This document shows, in pieces, positions 43,330-54,535 of a DNA stretch of 64,000 bases (position 1 is its first letter; each line of letters begins with the position of its first letter). The notes under the pieces were generated by a model. The model was not told the origin of the DNA. It saw only the letters and a list, made by a program, of their open reading frames with translations, and searched no databases. Both the position numbers and the translations under genes were made by a program. Source of the DNA: Beta vulgaris subsp. vulgaris (taxonomy: Eukaryota; Streptophyta; Magnoliopsida; Caryophyllales; Amaranthaceae); NCBI RefSeq assembly GCF_026745355.1, contig NC_079206.1, positions 28,208,117 to 28,272,116 on the forward strand, written 5' to 3'.

Positions 43330-44693
43330 TGTTGAACCCTAGTTTTGATAATGACAAAGAAACAAAGGAACAAACTAAGTAGTGAACTAATGAATTATTT
43401 AAGTGTATGGTGTTTAAGGTATCAATGCAAGGAACTGGGAGAATACGAAGTCAATGAAGAAGTCAAGAGAGGATTTCAAAGGCTAAGTAAAGAAGTTTCT
43501 ATGTTGATACTGGAGCAAGCATTGGATCAAGAAAATAGAAGCTAGGCGTTTTATTTTCTAGTTCCAATGTAAAGGAACAAAGAAAGAATGGTAAGGAACT
43601 GTGGCAGATATTTGAGAATGAGGTTTGTTCCTTGTAAGGAACAAACTAAGTGGCACTTAGAAATATGTTAAAGGAACTGAACTAATAAAGGAACTAGACT
43701 TAGGCGTGTATTGTGTAACGGTTAAATGATAATGGAGTAAGTCATGCCTAGATTATAGGAAATTAGTTATTTCTAATTTCAAATGATAAAATCAGTTTTA
43801 AAAAGAAAATCTGTTTTGGAAAAGATTTTATTTTTTCGGAAAAATAAGAAAATAAATATCCGGTTGTTAGAAAGATTTTATTTCAAAGATATTATTTTCT
43901 TAAAGATTAGAAATTCAGATTTAAAGATAAAAAGAGTTTATAAAAACTGATTTTCGGATAATGCTCAAGGAACTCCTATTATTTAGGAGTAATGGCTGCA
44001 TTTTATCCACGTTCATTTATAGTTCATGGGATCATGGGACATGATGTAAAACGTGTTCCTTAGGGGAAGGAACATCATGGGTAAATGGATTAAAACGTGT
44101 ACTCTAACATTAATCCCACGTTCTTCATGATTAACACTATAAATATAGAAGTCTAGATAAGTTCCAAATTGTGTCTGACTAAGTAATTAAGTGAGTTTAA
44201 CTTATTAAGTGTCAGTGCCTTCATTCTCTCATAATAGCCATTTGTTCTTTGCCTTCTTACTCTAATTCCACTAAGCTTATTTCGATCAATTGTATTTTGG
44301 TTTTTGGGGTAAGGGAACTTTGAGTGAAGTTCTGTAAGAGAAAGGCTTTGAGTGAAGCTTGTATGTGTGAGAAAACTTCGAGTGAAGTTGAGAGGAACTG
44401 CTGTTAAGGGAACAGTGGTTCAGGAACTTGAGTTTAGGAACTCAAGGTGTGGCTCGAGTTAGAATTAGGTTGTAACAGAGTTGTTTGGCCTAATTAGTGA
44501 AAGTGTTGAGTTTAAAATCCCTAGTGGTCGAGGTTGTTTCTTCTTGTTGGGCCCAAGAAGTTTTTCCTCGTAAAAATCCCTTGTGTTCCTTTAGCTTGTT
44601 TATTCGTTTAAGTTTTAATTTCCGCAAAAAGTTACGTTTATTTCTACACCTACAATTCACCCCCCCTCTTGTAGTGTTCCTAGGGAAATAACA
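43330..44693 (+). repeat. Copia-3 5' LTR
   Basis: 1364 bp. It contains hairpin-capable inverted repeats: GTTCCTTGTAAGGAAC (~43625-43642), ACTCCTATTATTTAGGAGT (~43970-43990) and GTTCCTTAGGGGAAGGAAC (~44066-44084). A TATAAATA box at about 44149-44156 is the likely promoter, with transcript start shortly after. Confidence 0.95.
44149..44156 (+). promoter_or_regulatory. TATA box in Copia-3 5' LTR
   Basis: CTATAAATATAG follows the ACGTTCTTCATGATTAACA stretch. The same motif is conserved in the 3' LTR and in the Copia-4 LTR. It is the only canonical TATA box well placed in the LTR. Confidence 0.6.
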
Positions 44694-44695
44694 AT

Positions 44696-44707
44696 TGGTA
44701 TCAGAGC
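44696..44707 (+). other. Copia-3 primer binding site (initiator Met tRNA)
   Basis: TGGTATCAGAGC, two bases after the LTR end; full 12-base match to the standard plant Copia site. Confidence 0.95.
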
Positions 44708-44758
44708 TAGAACTCACGTAAGATAGGAAACCCTATTGAGGAAAAGATCCAAGGAACA

Positions 44759-46588
44759 ATGAATACCAAGAGAAACTTGAAGAAGGTTATTCCACTCAAA
44801 GGCCTCCTATGTTCAATGGGAAGTACTACAACTATTGGAAGAACCGCATGGAGATATTCATCAAGGCTGAAAACTATCAGGTATGGAGAGTCATTGAAGT
44901 TGGTGATTTCGAAGTCACAACTACAAATGACAAAAATGAGGTAACTCTTAAACCCCTCTCTGATTATGACAAATCTGATTTTGAAAAAATGGAAGTAAAT
45001 GCCATGGCTATTAAATTATTGCATTGTGGACTTGGACCCCATGAACATAATAGGATCATGGGATGCAAATCCGCAAAGCAAATATGGGATTTACTAGAAG
45101 TAACCCACGAAGGAACTAATGAAGTTAAAAGATCGAAAATTGATTTACTTATGAATCAATATGAACTGTTCTGCATGAAATCCAAAGAAGAGCATCCGAG
45201 ACATGTTTACTCGTTTTACTAACATTATAAATGAGTTGGCTTCTCTTGGAAAGTTTATTTCATCTGAGGAACAGGTTCGAAAGGTTCTTAGGAGTCTTCC
45301 TAAGGACAGATGGATGGCTAAAGTCACTGCTCTTCAAGAAACAAAAGACTTCACTAAGTTCAACTTAGAACAGCTGGCAGGGTCACTTATGACTCATGAG
45401 CTTCACCTTGATACTGAATATGGTGAAAGCTCCAAATCAAAATCAATTGCTCTCAAAGCAGATGATGAAGATGATTCGGACTCTGAAGAAGAAGAAGCAG
45501 CCCTCATGGTTCGAAAATTTCGAAAGATGTACAGGAACATGAAGAATGGAAACTTCAAAGGTAAAACTAAGAAATTTTCTAACAAAGCTGCTTGTCATAA
45601 ATGTGGAAGTACAGATCACTTCATCAAAATGTCCTCTTTGGGAAAACGACAAAACCAAAGAAAGGAACAAGGAACGCTTTGCTGAAAGGAACAAAGAATC
45701 AAAAGCACCTTTCTCTAAGGCAAATGTGCGCAAAGCTATGATAGCTGCTTGGGGAGATTCAGAGACGGAAGAAGAAGAGGAACAACCAACTGAAGAAACA
45801 GCAAACCTTTGCCTCATGGCAAACACTGACGAAAAAGAAGATGAAGAAAAATTGAGGTAAGTCAACATGGACTTGAGTCAGAACTAGATGGTAAAACTAG
45901 GACTGAAATATATGATCTTCTTTATGATGCAATTCTTGAATGTAGAGATGAACGTGAAAAACGTGAACAAACGGAACAAGCCTTAAAGGTTTGCAAGGAA
46001 CACATAGAATGGCTTAAGAAAATGAGAACTGATGTCGAAACTAGATTTTTTGATTTGTTTGATAAAAACTTAAAAATCAAAGAATGTTATGAGAGTTTGA
46101 AAAATGAAAATTATCTAATTAATTTAGAGATTTCACACTTGAAGGAATTTGTCCCTGTTCTGAGTTCCTTTGATATAAGATCAACCCCTTTGAAAGGATA
46201 CAGATCTGAGATTGAAAAAATAAATAAAGAGAAAAATATTTTAAAGGAACAGATCTGTAATCTTAAAAAGGAACTGGTTGTCGCAAGGAACAGAGGCAAA
46301 ATCATGAAAGTTCCTAAGTGGATTGAGAAACCACAGACCAAAAGGAAGGAAGGTCTTGGTTTTGAAAACTACAAGAAAAGGAACAAGACAAAGAAATATG
46401 TTGATCTACCTAGTGATAAGTTCTGTATGTATTGTGGCAAGGTAGGTCATTACATAAATCAATGTCAACTAAAATCTGAGATGATTGGGAAAAATGTGAC
46501 AATAAGTAAGAAAAAATGGGTTGTCAAAACAAATCCTAGTCAAGAACAGGAACCCACGAAAGATGGGGTTCCTTCAACTAACAACTAG
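44759..46588 (+). pseudogene. Copia-3 gag
   Basis: ATG 44759. A two-base loss relative to Copia-4 (ACCAAGAG against ACCACCGAG) shifts the frame right after MNT. The core then reads PMFNGKYYNYWKNRMEIFI, WDLLEVTHEGTNEVKRSK, FTNIINELASLGKFIS and RSLPKDRWMAKV (UBN2-type gag region). Zinc knuckle 1 (CHKCGSTDHF) is interrupted by a frame change where Copia-4 keeps HFIMECPLW. A long Glu/Lys-rich coiled-coil stretch follows. Zinc knuckle 2, CMYCGKVGHYINQC (CX2CX4HX4C), is intact near 46425. Further frame breaks lie near 45205, 45635 and 45858. Confidence 0.9.
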
Positions 46589-46595
46589 TTGATTT

Positions 46596-49500
46596 TTGCA
46601 GGTTGGAGTGAGGGGGAACAACACTTGGTATCTCGATAGTGGTTGTTCCAAGCACATGACAGGAGACAAAACGAAGTTTCTCTCACTCACAACCTATGAA
46701 GGTGGCAGTGTAACATTTGGTGATAATAAGAAAGGTAACATTGTTGCTATGGGTAAGGTCGGTAAGTCACCATTACACTCCATTGAAAATGTATTTTTAG
46801 TTGAAGGTCTAAAACATAATCTATTAAGCATTTCTCAATTCTGTGACAAAGGAAATACTGTAAAATTTGATAAGAAAAATGCTTAATCATCAACATTAAA
46901 ACTAAGAAGGTTATTTGGAAGGAACAAGGAAAGGGAACACATACATTGTGGATCTAGACCTTGTTCCTCAAATCAATTTAACTTGTCTTAGTGTTATTGA
47001 AGATGATTCACTTCTATGGCACAAGCGTCTAGGACATGCTAGCTTTTCATTACTTGAGAAACTTAGATCAAAAGACCTTGTTTTAGGATTACCATCATAA
47101 AATTTCATATTGATCAAGTTTGTGATGCATGTGCACGAGGTAAACAAGTAAGATCCTCTTTCAAATCTAAAACGATTGTAAGTACCACTAAACCATTAGA
47201 GTTAATTCATATGGACTTATGTGGACCCATGAGAATTCAAAGCAGAAGTGGAAAGAGGTATGTACTTGTGATTGTAGATGACTACTCTAGGTACACTTGG
47301 GTTATTTTTCTCTCTAGTAAAGATGAAACTTATGATGAGTTCCTTGTCTTTGCTAAAAGAGTTCAAAACCTAAGTGGACATAAAATAATGCACATTAGAT
47401 CAGATCATGGCAAGGAATTCGAAAATTATAAATTTGATGACCTAAGCAGAGATAATGGCCTAGATCATAATTTTTCTGCCCCTAGAACACCACAACAAAA
47501 TGGTGTTGTAGAAAGGAAAAATAGAACTTTGGAGGAAATGTCTAGAACCATGTTAATTGCTAGTGAACTTCCAAGGAACTTTTGGGCTGAAGCTGTTAAT
47601 ACTGCTTGTCACATAATTAATCGTGCCATGATGAGACCTATCATTAATAAAACTCCTTATGAACTTTACTTTGGAAAGAAACCAAACATCACCTATTTTA
47701 GAACATTTGGATGCAAATGTTATGTGCATAATAATGGAAAAGATAATCTTGGAAAATTTGATGCAAGGAGTGATGAAGCAACATTTTTAGGATACTCCTC
47801 ACATAGTAAAGCTTATAGAGTATATAACAAAGAACTATGTGTGTTGAAGAAAGCATTCATGTAATCTTTGATGAATCTGACAAACATAATCCAAGCATAC
47901 AGGTTGATGACTATGAGATAGGGTTAGCACAACCTAGTAAAAGGAACACAGATTCACAAGAAGAAGAAGAAGTGAAAGAGGAAAGGAACGAGGAATTCGA
48001 AAATAATGATATCAATGATGTTCCTGTTCCTCAAGGAGGAGAAGATGCTCCTGTTCCTCTAAATGAAGGAACTGAGTCCACCGAGGCTAACAGAGGAACA
48101 ACTGAGCAGAGTTCCTCATCCACTCAAGGAACTCATGAGGAACAACATGTTCCTATAAGAGAGTTTCAACCAAAACCTTGGAGATTACAAAAGTCACATC
48201 CTGTGGAACTCATAATCAGCGACATATCCAAAGGTACGCAAACTAGATCTCAGTTAAGGAATTTTTTGCATTTGCTTCCTATCAATGATGGAACCAAGAA
48301 ATCATGAAGAAGCCTTAACTGACTCTGATTGGATTACTGCAATGCAAGCTGAATTAAATGAGTTTGAAAGAAACAAGGTATGGCATCTAGTTCCTTCATC
48401 TAAACAACAAAAAGTAATTGGCTTAAAATGGGTGTTTAGAAACAAACTAGATGAATATGGAACCATTGTAAGAAACAAAGCTAGACTTGTAGTAAAAGGT
48501 TATAACCAACAAGAAGGAATTGATTATGAAGAAACCTTTGCTCCTGTAGCTAGATTAGAAGCCATTAGAATTTTAATTGCATTTTACATGGGATTCAAAT
48601 TATATCAAATGGATGTTAAGTGTGCATTTTTAAATGGCTATCTAAACGAAGATGTATATGTTGAACAACCCCCTGGTTTAAAATAATAATCTCCCAAATC
48701 ATGTCTACAAGCTTGATAAAGCTCTTTATGGGTTAAAACAAGCACCTAGATCATGGTATGAGAGATTATCAAGTTCCTTTTAGAAAACAACTTTAAAAGA
48801 GGAAAGGTTGATAAAACCTTGTTCCTAAAATCTAAAGGAACTGATATTTTGCTTGTTCAAATATATGTTGATGACATCATATTCGGAGCTACTAATGAAA
48901 CATTGTGCAAAGAATTCTCAAGTCTCATGAGCAATGAATTTGAAATGAGTATGATGGGTGAGTTAAATTTCTTTCTTGGACTACAAATCAAACAAACTGA
49001 AAAAGGTATAATTGTTCACCAACAAAAATACATAAAGGAACTATTAAAGAAATATGGCCTCGAAAATTCAAAGATAAATCACACTCCTATGGGAACTTCA
49101 ACTAGATTAGATGAAGACTCCATAGGAACAAGTGTTGATCAAACAAAATATAGAGGAATGATTGGTTCACTTTTGTATCTAACTGCTAGTCGTCCAGACA
49201 TAGCTTTCAGTGTTGGTTTGTGTGCTAGATTTCAAGCAAATCCAAAGGAGTCTCACCTCACTGCTGTGAAGAGAATTCTTAGATATCTTAAAGGAACAGA
49301 TGATCTTGGACTCTACTATCCAAGAAGTGATACATTCGAACTAAAAGGATATGCAGATGCAGATTATGCTGGAGATCTTGTAAATAGGAAAAGCACCTCA
49401 GGTATGGCACAATTCCTTGGTCATAGTTTAGTTTCTTGGAGTACCAAGAAACAAAACACAGTTGCTTTATCCACTGCTGAAGCAGAATATGTAGCTGCTG

Positions 49501-49808
49501 CTGCATGTTGCTCTCAAATGCTTTGGATAAAACAACAACTTAGTGACTATGGAATAAACTTTGAATGTGTTCCTATTTATTGTGACAATACAAGTGCTAT
49601 AAGTATATCTAAAGATCCAGTGCATCACTCTAGAGTAAAGCATATACATATTAGACATCACTTTTTAAGAGAAAATGTCGAAAAAGGTTTGATTAAACTT
49701 GAGTTTTGTCAAACTGATTATCAGATTGCTGATATCCTAACTAAGCCTTTGCAAAGAGATAGATATGAAAAATTAAGGCTTGAGTTAGGCTTAATAAAAA
49801 TTAAGTGA
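46596..49808 (+). pseudogene. Copia-3 pol: protease, integrase, reverse transcriptase, RNase H
   Basis: Protease: WYLDSGCSKHMTGD. Integrase zinc region near 46990-47160 (LWHKRLGHASFS ... CDACARGKQ), core HMDLCGPM, IRSDHGKEF and NGVVERKNRT, so all three acidic catalytic residues are present. [57 protein letters not shown], then stops at 48684-48690. [14 protein letters not shown] lies in a shifted frame, then the active site IYVDDIIFGATN. RNase H is complete: LKGYADADYAGD, STAEAEYVAAA, IYCDNTSAI and [15 protein letters not shown], ending at TGA 49806. Frame breaks near 46885, 47100, 47862, 48300 and 48684-48790. The 329-codon RT-RNase H end is fully open. Confidence 0.95.
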
Positions 49809-50366
49809 TTGTTCCTATGTCAATTCCCCCTGTTTGAATCAATTTGAGTGACTTTGTGTGCTAAAAATAATTGTGTTTAATTGCCTAAGACCATTGCAAA
49901 TTGGAATGTTGCAAAACATAAACATGAAGTCAAAGAAATTCAACTCACAAATGTCACATAATACTCCCCTTACTGTTCCTAAGGTCAAGAAACATGCATA
50001 GTATGAAGGATATTGATATGTAGCATTAGTTGTTCCTATAGCACAAGTTCCTTAGCATTTATTTTCTTTCAAAAATTAAAATTCATAAAAATCCGAAAAA
50101 TCCGAATAAAATCCCAAAAATAAGGGGAACCAGTTTAATTAAATCTTGGTTCTTTTTATCTTTTCGTTTTCTTCCTTTTATTTTTATTTTTATTTTTCTT
50201 TTGCTTTATTTCTTTCCCGCGTGTCATAATTACTATTACATGCAAAACTTCCTTCTTCAATTCATCTAAGGAAACCGTGTTCCTCTCAAACGCTTCATCT
50301 TCACCAAATCCGAAACCTCATCACACCCTTTGATACTCCATAAAAACCTCCAAACCTTCATAAATC
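49809..50366 (+). other. Copia-3 non-coding stretch between pol and third ORF
   Basis: No ORF; T-rich low complexity near 50155-50215. Well conserved in Copia-4 (62710-63273). Confidence 0.6.
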
Positions 50367-52132
50367 ATGGCAAAAACTTCAAGAAACTCACCTTTTCCAA
50401 CACCAAAAACAACCGACACTTCAAAAATGGAAATTTCTTCATCTCCAACTAAAACCCTTGAAACCGACATAATTCAAGAAAACCCCATAGAGGAACAGCA
50501 ATTAGAATCTCCTAGAAGGAGCATGCGAGAAGAAAATTGATTGGGGAAGACTGATGAAGAAGAAACCCCGGAACAATCTCAGGGGGAAGAAGAAGAAACT
50601 GCACCTGTTCCTTCCAAAGGAACTGTTTCTTCGTCTTCCAAGAAAAGGGTCGAACGAAGTGAATCTAGGTATGTCTTGGGCTTTTGCGTCGATTTAGAAT
50701 GGGCAATAAAATTGAATTTCTAGAATTAACCTCCATTCTAAAGGAACAAGGCATGGAATTCTTGTTTGAATTCGCCTTTAATAATGCTCTTGTTCCTCTA
50801 GCTATGGATGAGTTTGTGCAAATTTTGTTAATACTAATGGAACTTGCACAACTGAGTTAGAGGAAAGAAAATAAGGTTTAATCAAGCAACTTTAAGCAAA
50901 GTATGGGAAGTTCCTTGCAAAGGAACTGATTTGTATTTTAAAAGGAAAGGAACTGTTTCCTTTCCGAATTTTCCTCAAGACAAAATCTTAGAATATTTTG
51001 GAGGAACAGCTGGCCAAAACAAACTTAACCATAACCTACTCTCTCCCCTTCACAAAGTACTGTTTAACTTGGTTTGGAGAGCACTCATTCCTCGAACTGA
51101 AAAGAGGAATGAAGTGGGTCTCTTGGATATGTGTTACATGTTTTGCTTGGACCACCACATACAAATTAATTTCCCTTCCCTCTTCATTCAACACTTAACC
51201 CACTGCATTGAGAATAATTGTGTTATTGGCTACGGTGCCTTGATAACTTCCTTACTTCATCATTTTGAAGTAAGACTTACTGGTTGGACCACCATAGGGG
51301 TCAAGCAAGGGAACATCTTGAATGAGAAGACCCTAAATGGACTTGGATTGTCTGTCCAAGAAGGTGTTCTCATTCAGGGAAAAATGGCTTTCGGTTCCTC
51401 AGGAAAAAGAAAATGCCCAAATGGCTTAGAAGAGATGATGAGTAATCTTGGATAACCCTGTTCCTAAGCCGGAGGAACCGAAACCTAAGAGGCGCAAACA
51501 CATTGCCACTAAGCCTAAACCCTCTGTTCCTTTGAGAGTGAGAAAGAGCACTCGTCGAAAAATTGCTCCTGTTCCTGTTCCTTCCAACGAGGACTCTCCT
51601 TTAGTCCTTTCGGATAATGAGGAACAGGTACCCTCTACTCTCAAGGAACCATACCCCACCATCTCCCAAACTCTCTGTTCCTTTCACAAAAATACCCTCC
51701 ATTTCACCTTCGTCCTTCTCTGTTCCTTCAGTTTTGAGCAGTTGAAGGATGAAATAAAAGGCCAAATCCTTTTGCTTCCACCTCCACAACTCTTCCACCC
51801 ACACCACCATTCTTCCTCCCATTTATCACCCTTCACCTTCTGTTTCCATTCCTGGAACAGATGAGCCTTCCACTCAAACCTCTCCAGTTCCTTCACAACA
51901 TCCCCCATCTGCCTCTAGTTCCAAGGGTAAGGAACAGGAAACTCCGGATGATACTAACTGGGTTAATGAAGTCTGCCTTCCTGCACAACATATGATAAAA
52001 TTTTACAATCATCTTCATTGGACTTTGGATGCCAAAACTGATACTATGATAAGTCTTATGAAGAAATTGAGTGATACCGTGGTTGCGCAGCAAAAGAAGA
52101 TGGACACTATGGCTCGTACTTGGAGGAGCTGA
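50367..52132 (+). pseudogene. Copia-3 third ORF (putative plant transposon protein domain)
   Basis: ATG 50367 gives MAKTSRNSPFPTP with a Ser/Thr/Glu-rich start, followed by acidic and Ser-rich stretches. After several frameshifts comes the readable core 50931-51455 (FPNFPQDKILEYFGG, LFNLVWRALIPRTEKRNEV, LLDMCYMFCLDHHIQINFP, LITSLLHHFEVRLTGWT), the pattern of the putative plant transposon protein domain found in ORFs of many plant LTR elements. Then come a basic region (KPKRRKHIATKPK, RKSTRRK) and a C-terminal helical stretch ending MDTMARTWRS. The role is unknown. Copia-4 carries the same ORF start. Confidence 0.75.
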
Positions 52133-52778
52133 AGGAACAGGTTGAACTAATCATGGGGTGGTGATGAAAAATTGGAGGATGTGGTTGAAGAAGAAGTTGT
52201 TGAGGAACACCATTCCCCTTCCCTTTCTTAGTTTCTTTTATTGTTGTTTTGTTGTTCCTGTTTCTTTCATCAAGGAACACAACTTTTGTTTCTTCCTTTT
52301 TCTTTTCTTTCTTTGTTTTGTTATGGAACAAGTGCTATATAATCAATGACTTTTGCTATATTGTCTATGTTTCTAAATGCTTTGCATAATTTCTTCCTTG
52401 GAATGGCTAGTATTATGTGATTGATGTTTGAGCAAGTTTACTCTTTGATTTTCTAACTTAACCACTAATGGTGCTTGCATATTGGTCTTAAGGTGTTAAA
52501 TCAATTCATCAATTCATGCAGAGTCTATTCTTTTTGAGGATGACAAAGGGGGAAAAGGATTTAAGGAACAAATGTACATAAACTTAAAAATGAAAAAAAT
52601 TGAAAAATTAAAAATTGGATAAGGTAAATGAAAAATCAAAAAGGTTAAGGTAAATGAAAAATAAAACTTCAGTTACTCACATAATTGTGTTTTATTTTTC
52701 ATTTTCTTCTTTATGTTTTATTTTCATTCACTTATATTATTTGTTATTTTCCTTAGTTTGTACCTTTGTTGTCATCAT
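52133..52778 (+). other. Copia-3 3' untranslated region
   Basis: No gene. Contains a near-duplicate phrase (AGGTAAATGAAAAATCAAAA / AGGTAAATGAAAAATAAAAC) near 52622-52670. Confidence 0.6.
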
Positions 52779-52793
52779 CAAAAAGGGGGAAAT
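52779..52793 (+). other. Copia-3 polypurine tract
   Basis: AAAAAGGGGGAAAT directly before the 3' LTR. Confidence 0.9.
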
Positions 52794-54159
52794 TGTTGAA
52801 CCCTAGTTTTGATAATGACAAAGAAACAAAGGAACAAACTAAGTAGTGAACTAATGAATTATTTAAGTGTATGGTGTCTAAGGTATCAATGCAAGGAACT
52901 GGGAGAATACGAAGTCAATGAAGAAGTCAAGAGAGGATTTCAAAGGCTAAGTAAAGAAGTTTCTATGTTGATACTGGAGCAAGCATTGGATCAAGAATAA
53001 TAGAAGCTAGGCGTTTTATTTTCTAGTTCCAATGTAAAGGAACAAAGAAAGAATGGTAAGGAACTGTGGCAGAATATTTGAGAATGAAGCGTTTGTTCCT
53101 TTGAAAGAACAAACTAAGTGGCACTTAGCAAATATGTTAAAGGAACTGAACTAATAAAGGAACTAGACTTAGGCGTGTACTTGTGTAACGGTTAAAAGAT
53201 AATGGAGTAAGTCATGCCTAGATTATAGGAAATTAGTTATTTCTAATTTCAAATGATAAAATCAGTTTTAAAAAGAAAATCTGTTTTGGAAAAGATTTTA
53301 TTTTTCGGAAAATAAGAAAATAAATATCCGGTTGTTAGAAAGATTTTTTTCAAAGATATTATTTTCTTAAAGATTAGAAATTCAGATTTAAAGATAAAAA
53401 GAGTTTATAAAAACTGATTTTCGGATAATGCTCAAGGAACTCCTATTATTTAGGAGTAATGGCTGCATTTTATCCACGTTCATTTATAGTTCATGGGATC
53501 ATGGGACATGATGTAAAACGTGTTCCTTAGGGGAAGGAACATCATGGGTAAATGGATTAAAACGTGTACTCTAACATTAATCCCACGTTCTTCATGATTA
53601 ACACTATAAATATAGAAGTCTAGATAAGTTCCAAATTGTGTCTGACTAAGTAATTAAGTGAGTTTAACTTATTAAGTGTCAGTGCCTTCATTCTCTCATA
53701 ATAGCCATTTGTTCTTTGCCTTCTTACTCTAATTCCACTAAGCTTATTTCGATCAATTGTATTTTGGTTTTTGGGGTAAGGGAACTTTGAGTGAAGTTCT
53801 GTAAGAGAAAGGCTTTGAGTGAAGCTTGTATGTGTGAGAAAACTTCGAGTGAAGTTGAGAGGAACTGCTGTTAAGGGAACAGTGGTTCAGGAACTTGAGT
53901 TTAGGAACTCAAGGTGGGGCTCGAGTTAGAATTAGGTTGTAACAGAGTTGTTTGGCCTAATTAGTGAAAGTGTTGAGTTTAAAATCCCTAGTGGTCGAGG
54001 TTGTTTCTTCTTGTTGGGCCCAAGAAGTTTTTCCTCGTAAAAATCCCTTGTGTTCCTTTAGCTTGTTTATTCGTTTAAGTTTTAATTTCCGCAAAAAGTT
54101 ACGTTTATTTCTACACCTACAATTCACCCCCCTCTTGTAGTGTTCCTAGGGAAATAACA
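52794..54159 (+). repeat. Copia-3 3' LTR
   Basis: 1366 bp, almost identical to 43330-44693, followed by the right GCCTC target duplication. Confidence 0.95.
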
Positions 54160-54535
54160 GCCTCTACATTTAATGATTAATTTGTTTCTCTGTGGTATTT
54201 CACATATGTAGGCATGCTATCCTAGCTTTGAAGAGTGCTCACCTTTCCAACACCCTGTGACGTTTGAGCTACTGGGCTCTAGGAACCATTAGTATGGGTA
54301 TTTCTCAACATCTCCTTTTTAAAAAAACATGCTTAGAATGATTGTCTATCTATTGTACATGTGAATGCATAATATGGTTCTTTGTCTAATGGGAGCTACA
54401 ATGGCTTTTGCTATGATTCATTTAACCTATCTACAAAAGCTGCAAGCGAATCTTGTACATTGCAGTGAATTGCTCATCATGAAGTCAACCGTTCTATCTA
54501 CTCTACTATGTGTGCCTTTTCTGTCACAGCTCCGC
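54160..54535 (+). repeat. Unit 2 of the 460-bp tandem repeat, right piece
   Basis: Continues unit 2 after Copia-3; matches 42863-43236. Diverges from unit 1 after TTTTCTGTCACA, where Rep-gene sequence goes on. Confidence 0.9.

Larger units (their letters stand above)
43330..54159 (+). mobile_element. Copia-3: near-complete SIRE-like Ty1/Copia element
   Basis: 10.8 kb with LTRs of ~1.365 kb (TGTTGAACCC ... AATAACA), Met-tRNA primer site, gag, pol, a third ORF after pol, polypurine tract, and GCCTC on both sides (43325-43329 and 54160-54164). Large size, long LTRs, gag with the UBN2-like region and an extra ORF after pol fit the SIRE/Maximus lineage. LTRs differ by few substitutions and short indels (for example near 43612-43645 against 53077-53110), so the insertion is fairly young. 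Coding frames are broken in several places. Confidence 0.95.

Noticed and set aside
44490..44717. Minus-strand ORF repeated at 60408-60638
   Set aside because: Conserved only because it is antisense to the Copia-3/4 LTR end; it has no features of a protein gene.
50158..50215. Possible regulatory pyrimidine tract or polypurine tract in Copia-3
   Set aside because: Low-complexity T-rich DNA between pol and the third ORF; the true polypurine tract is clearly at 52779-52793.
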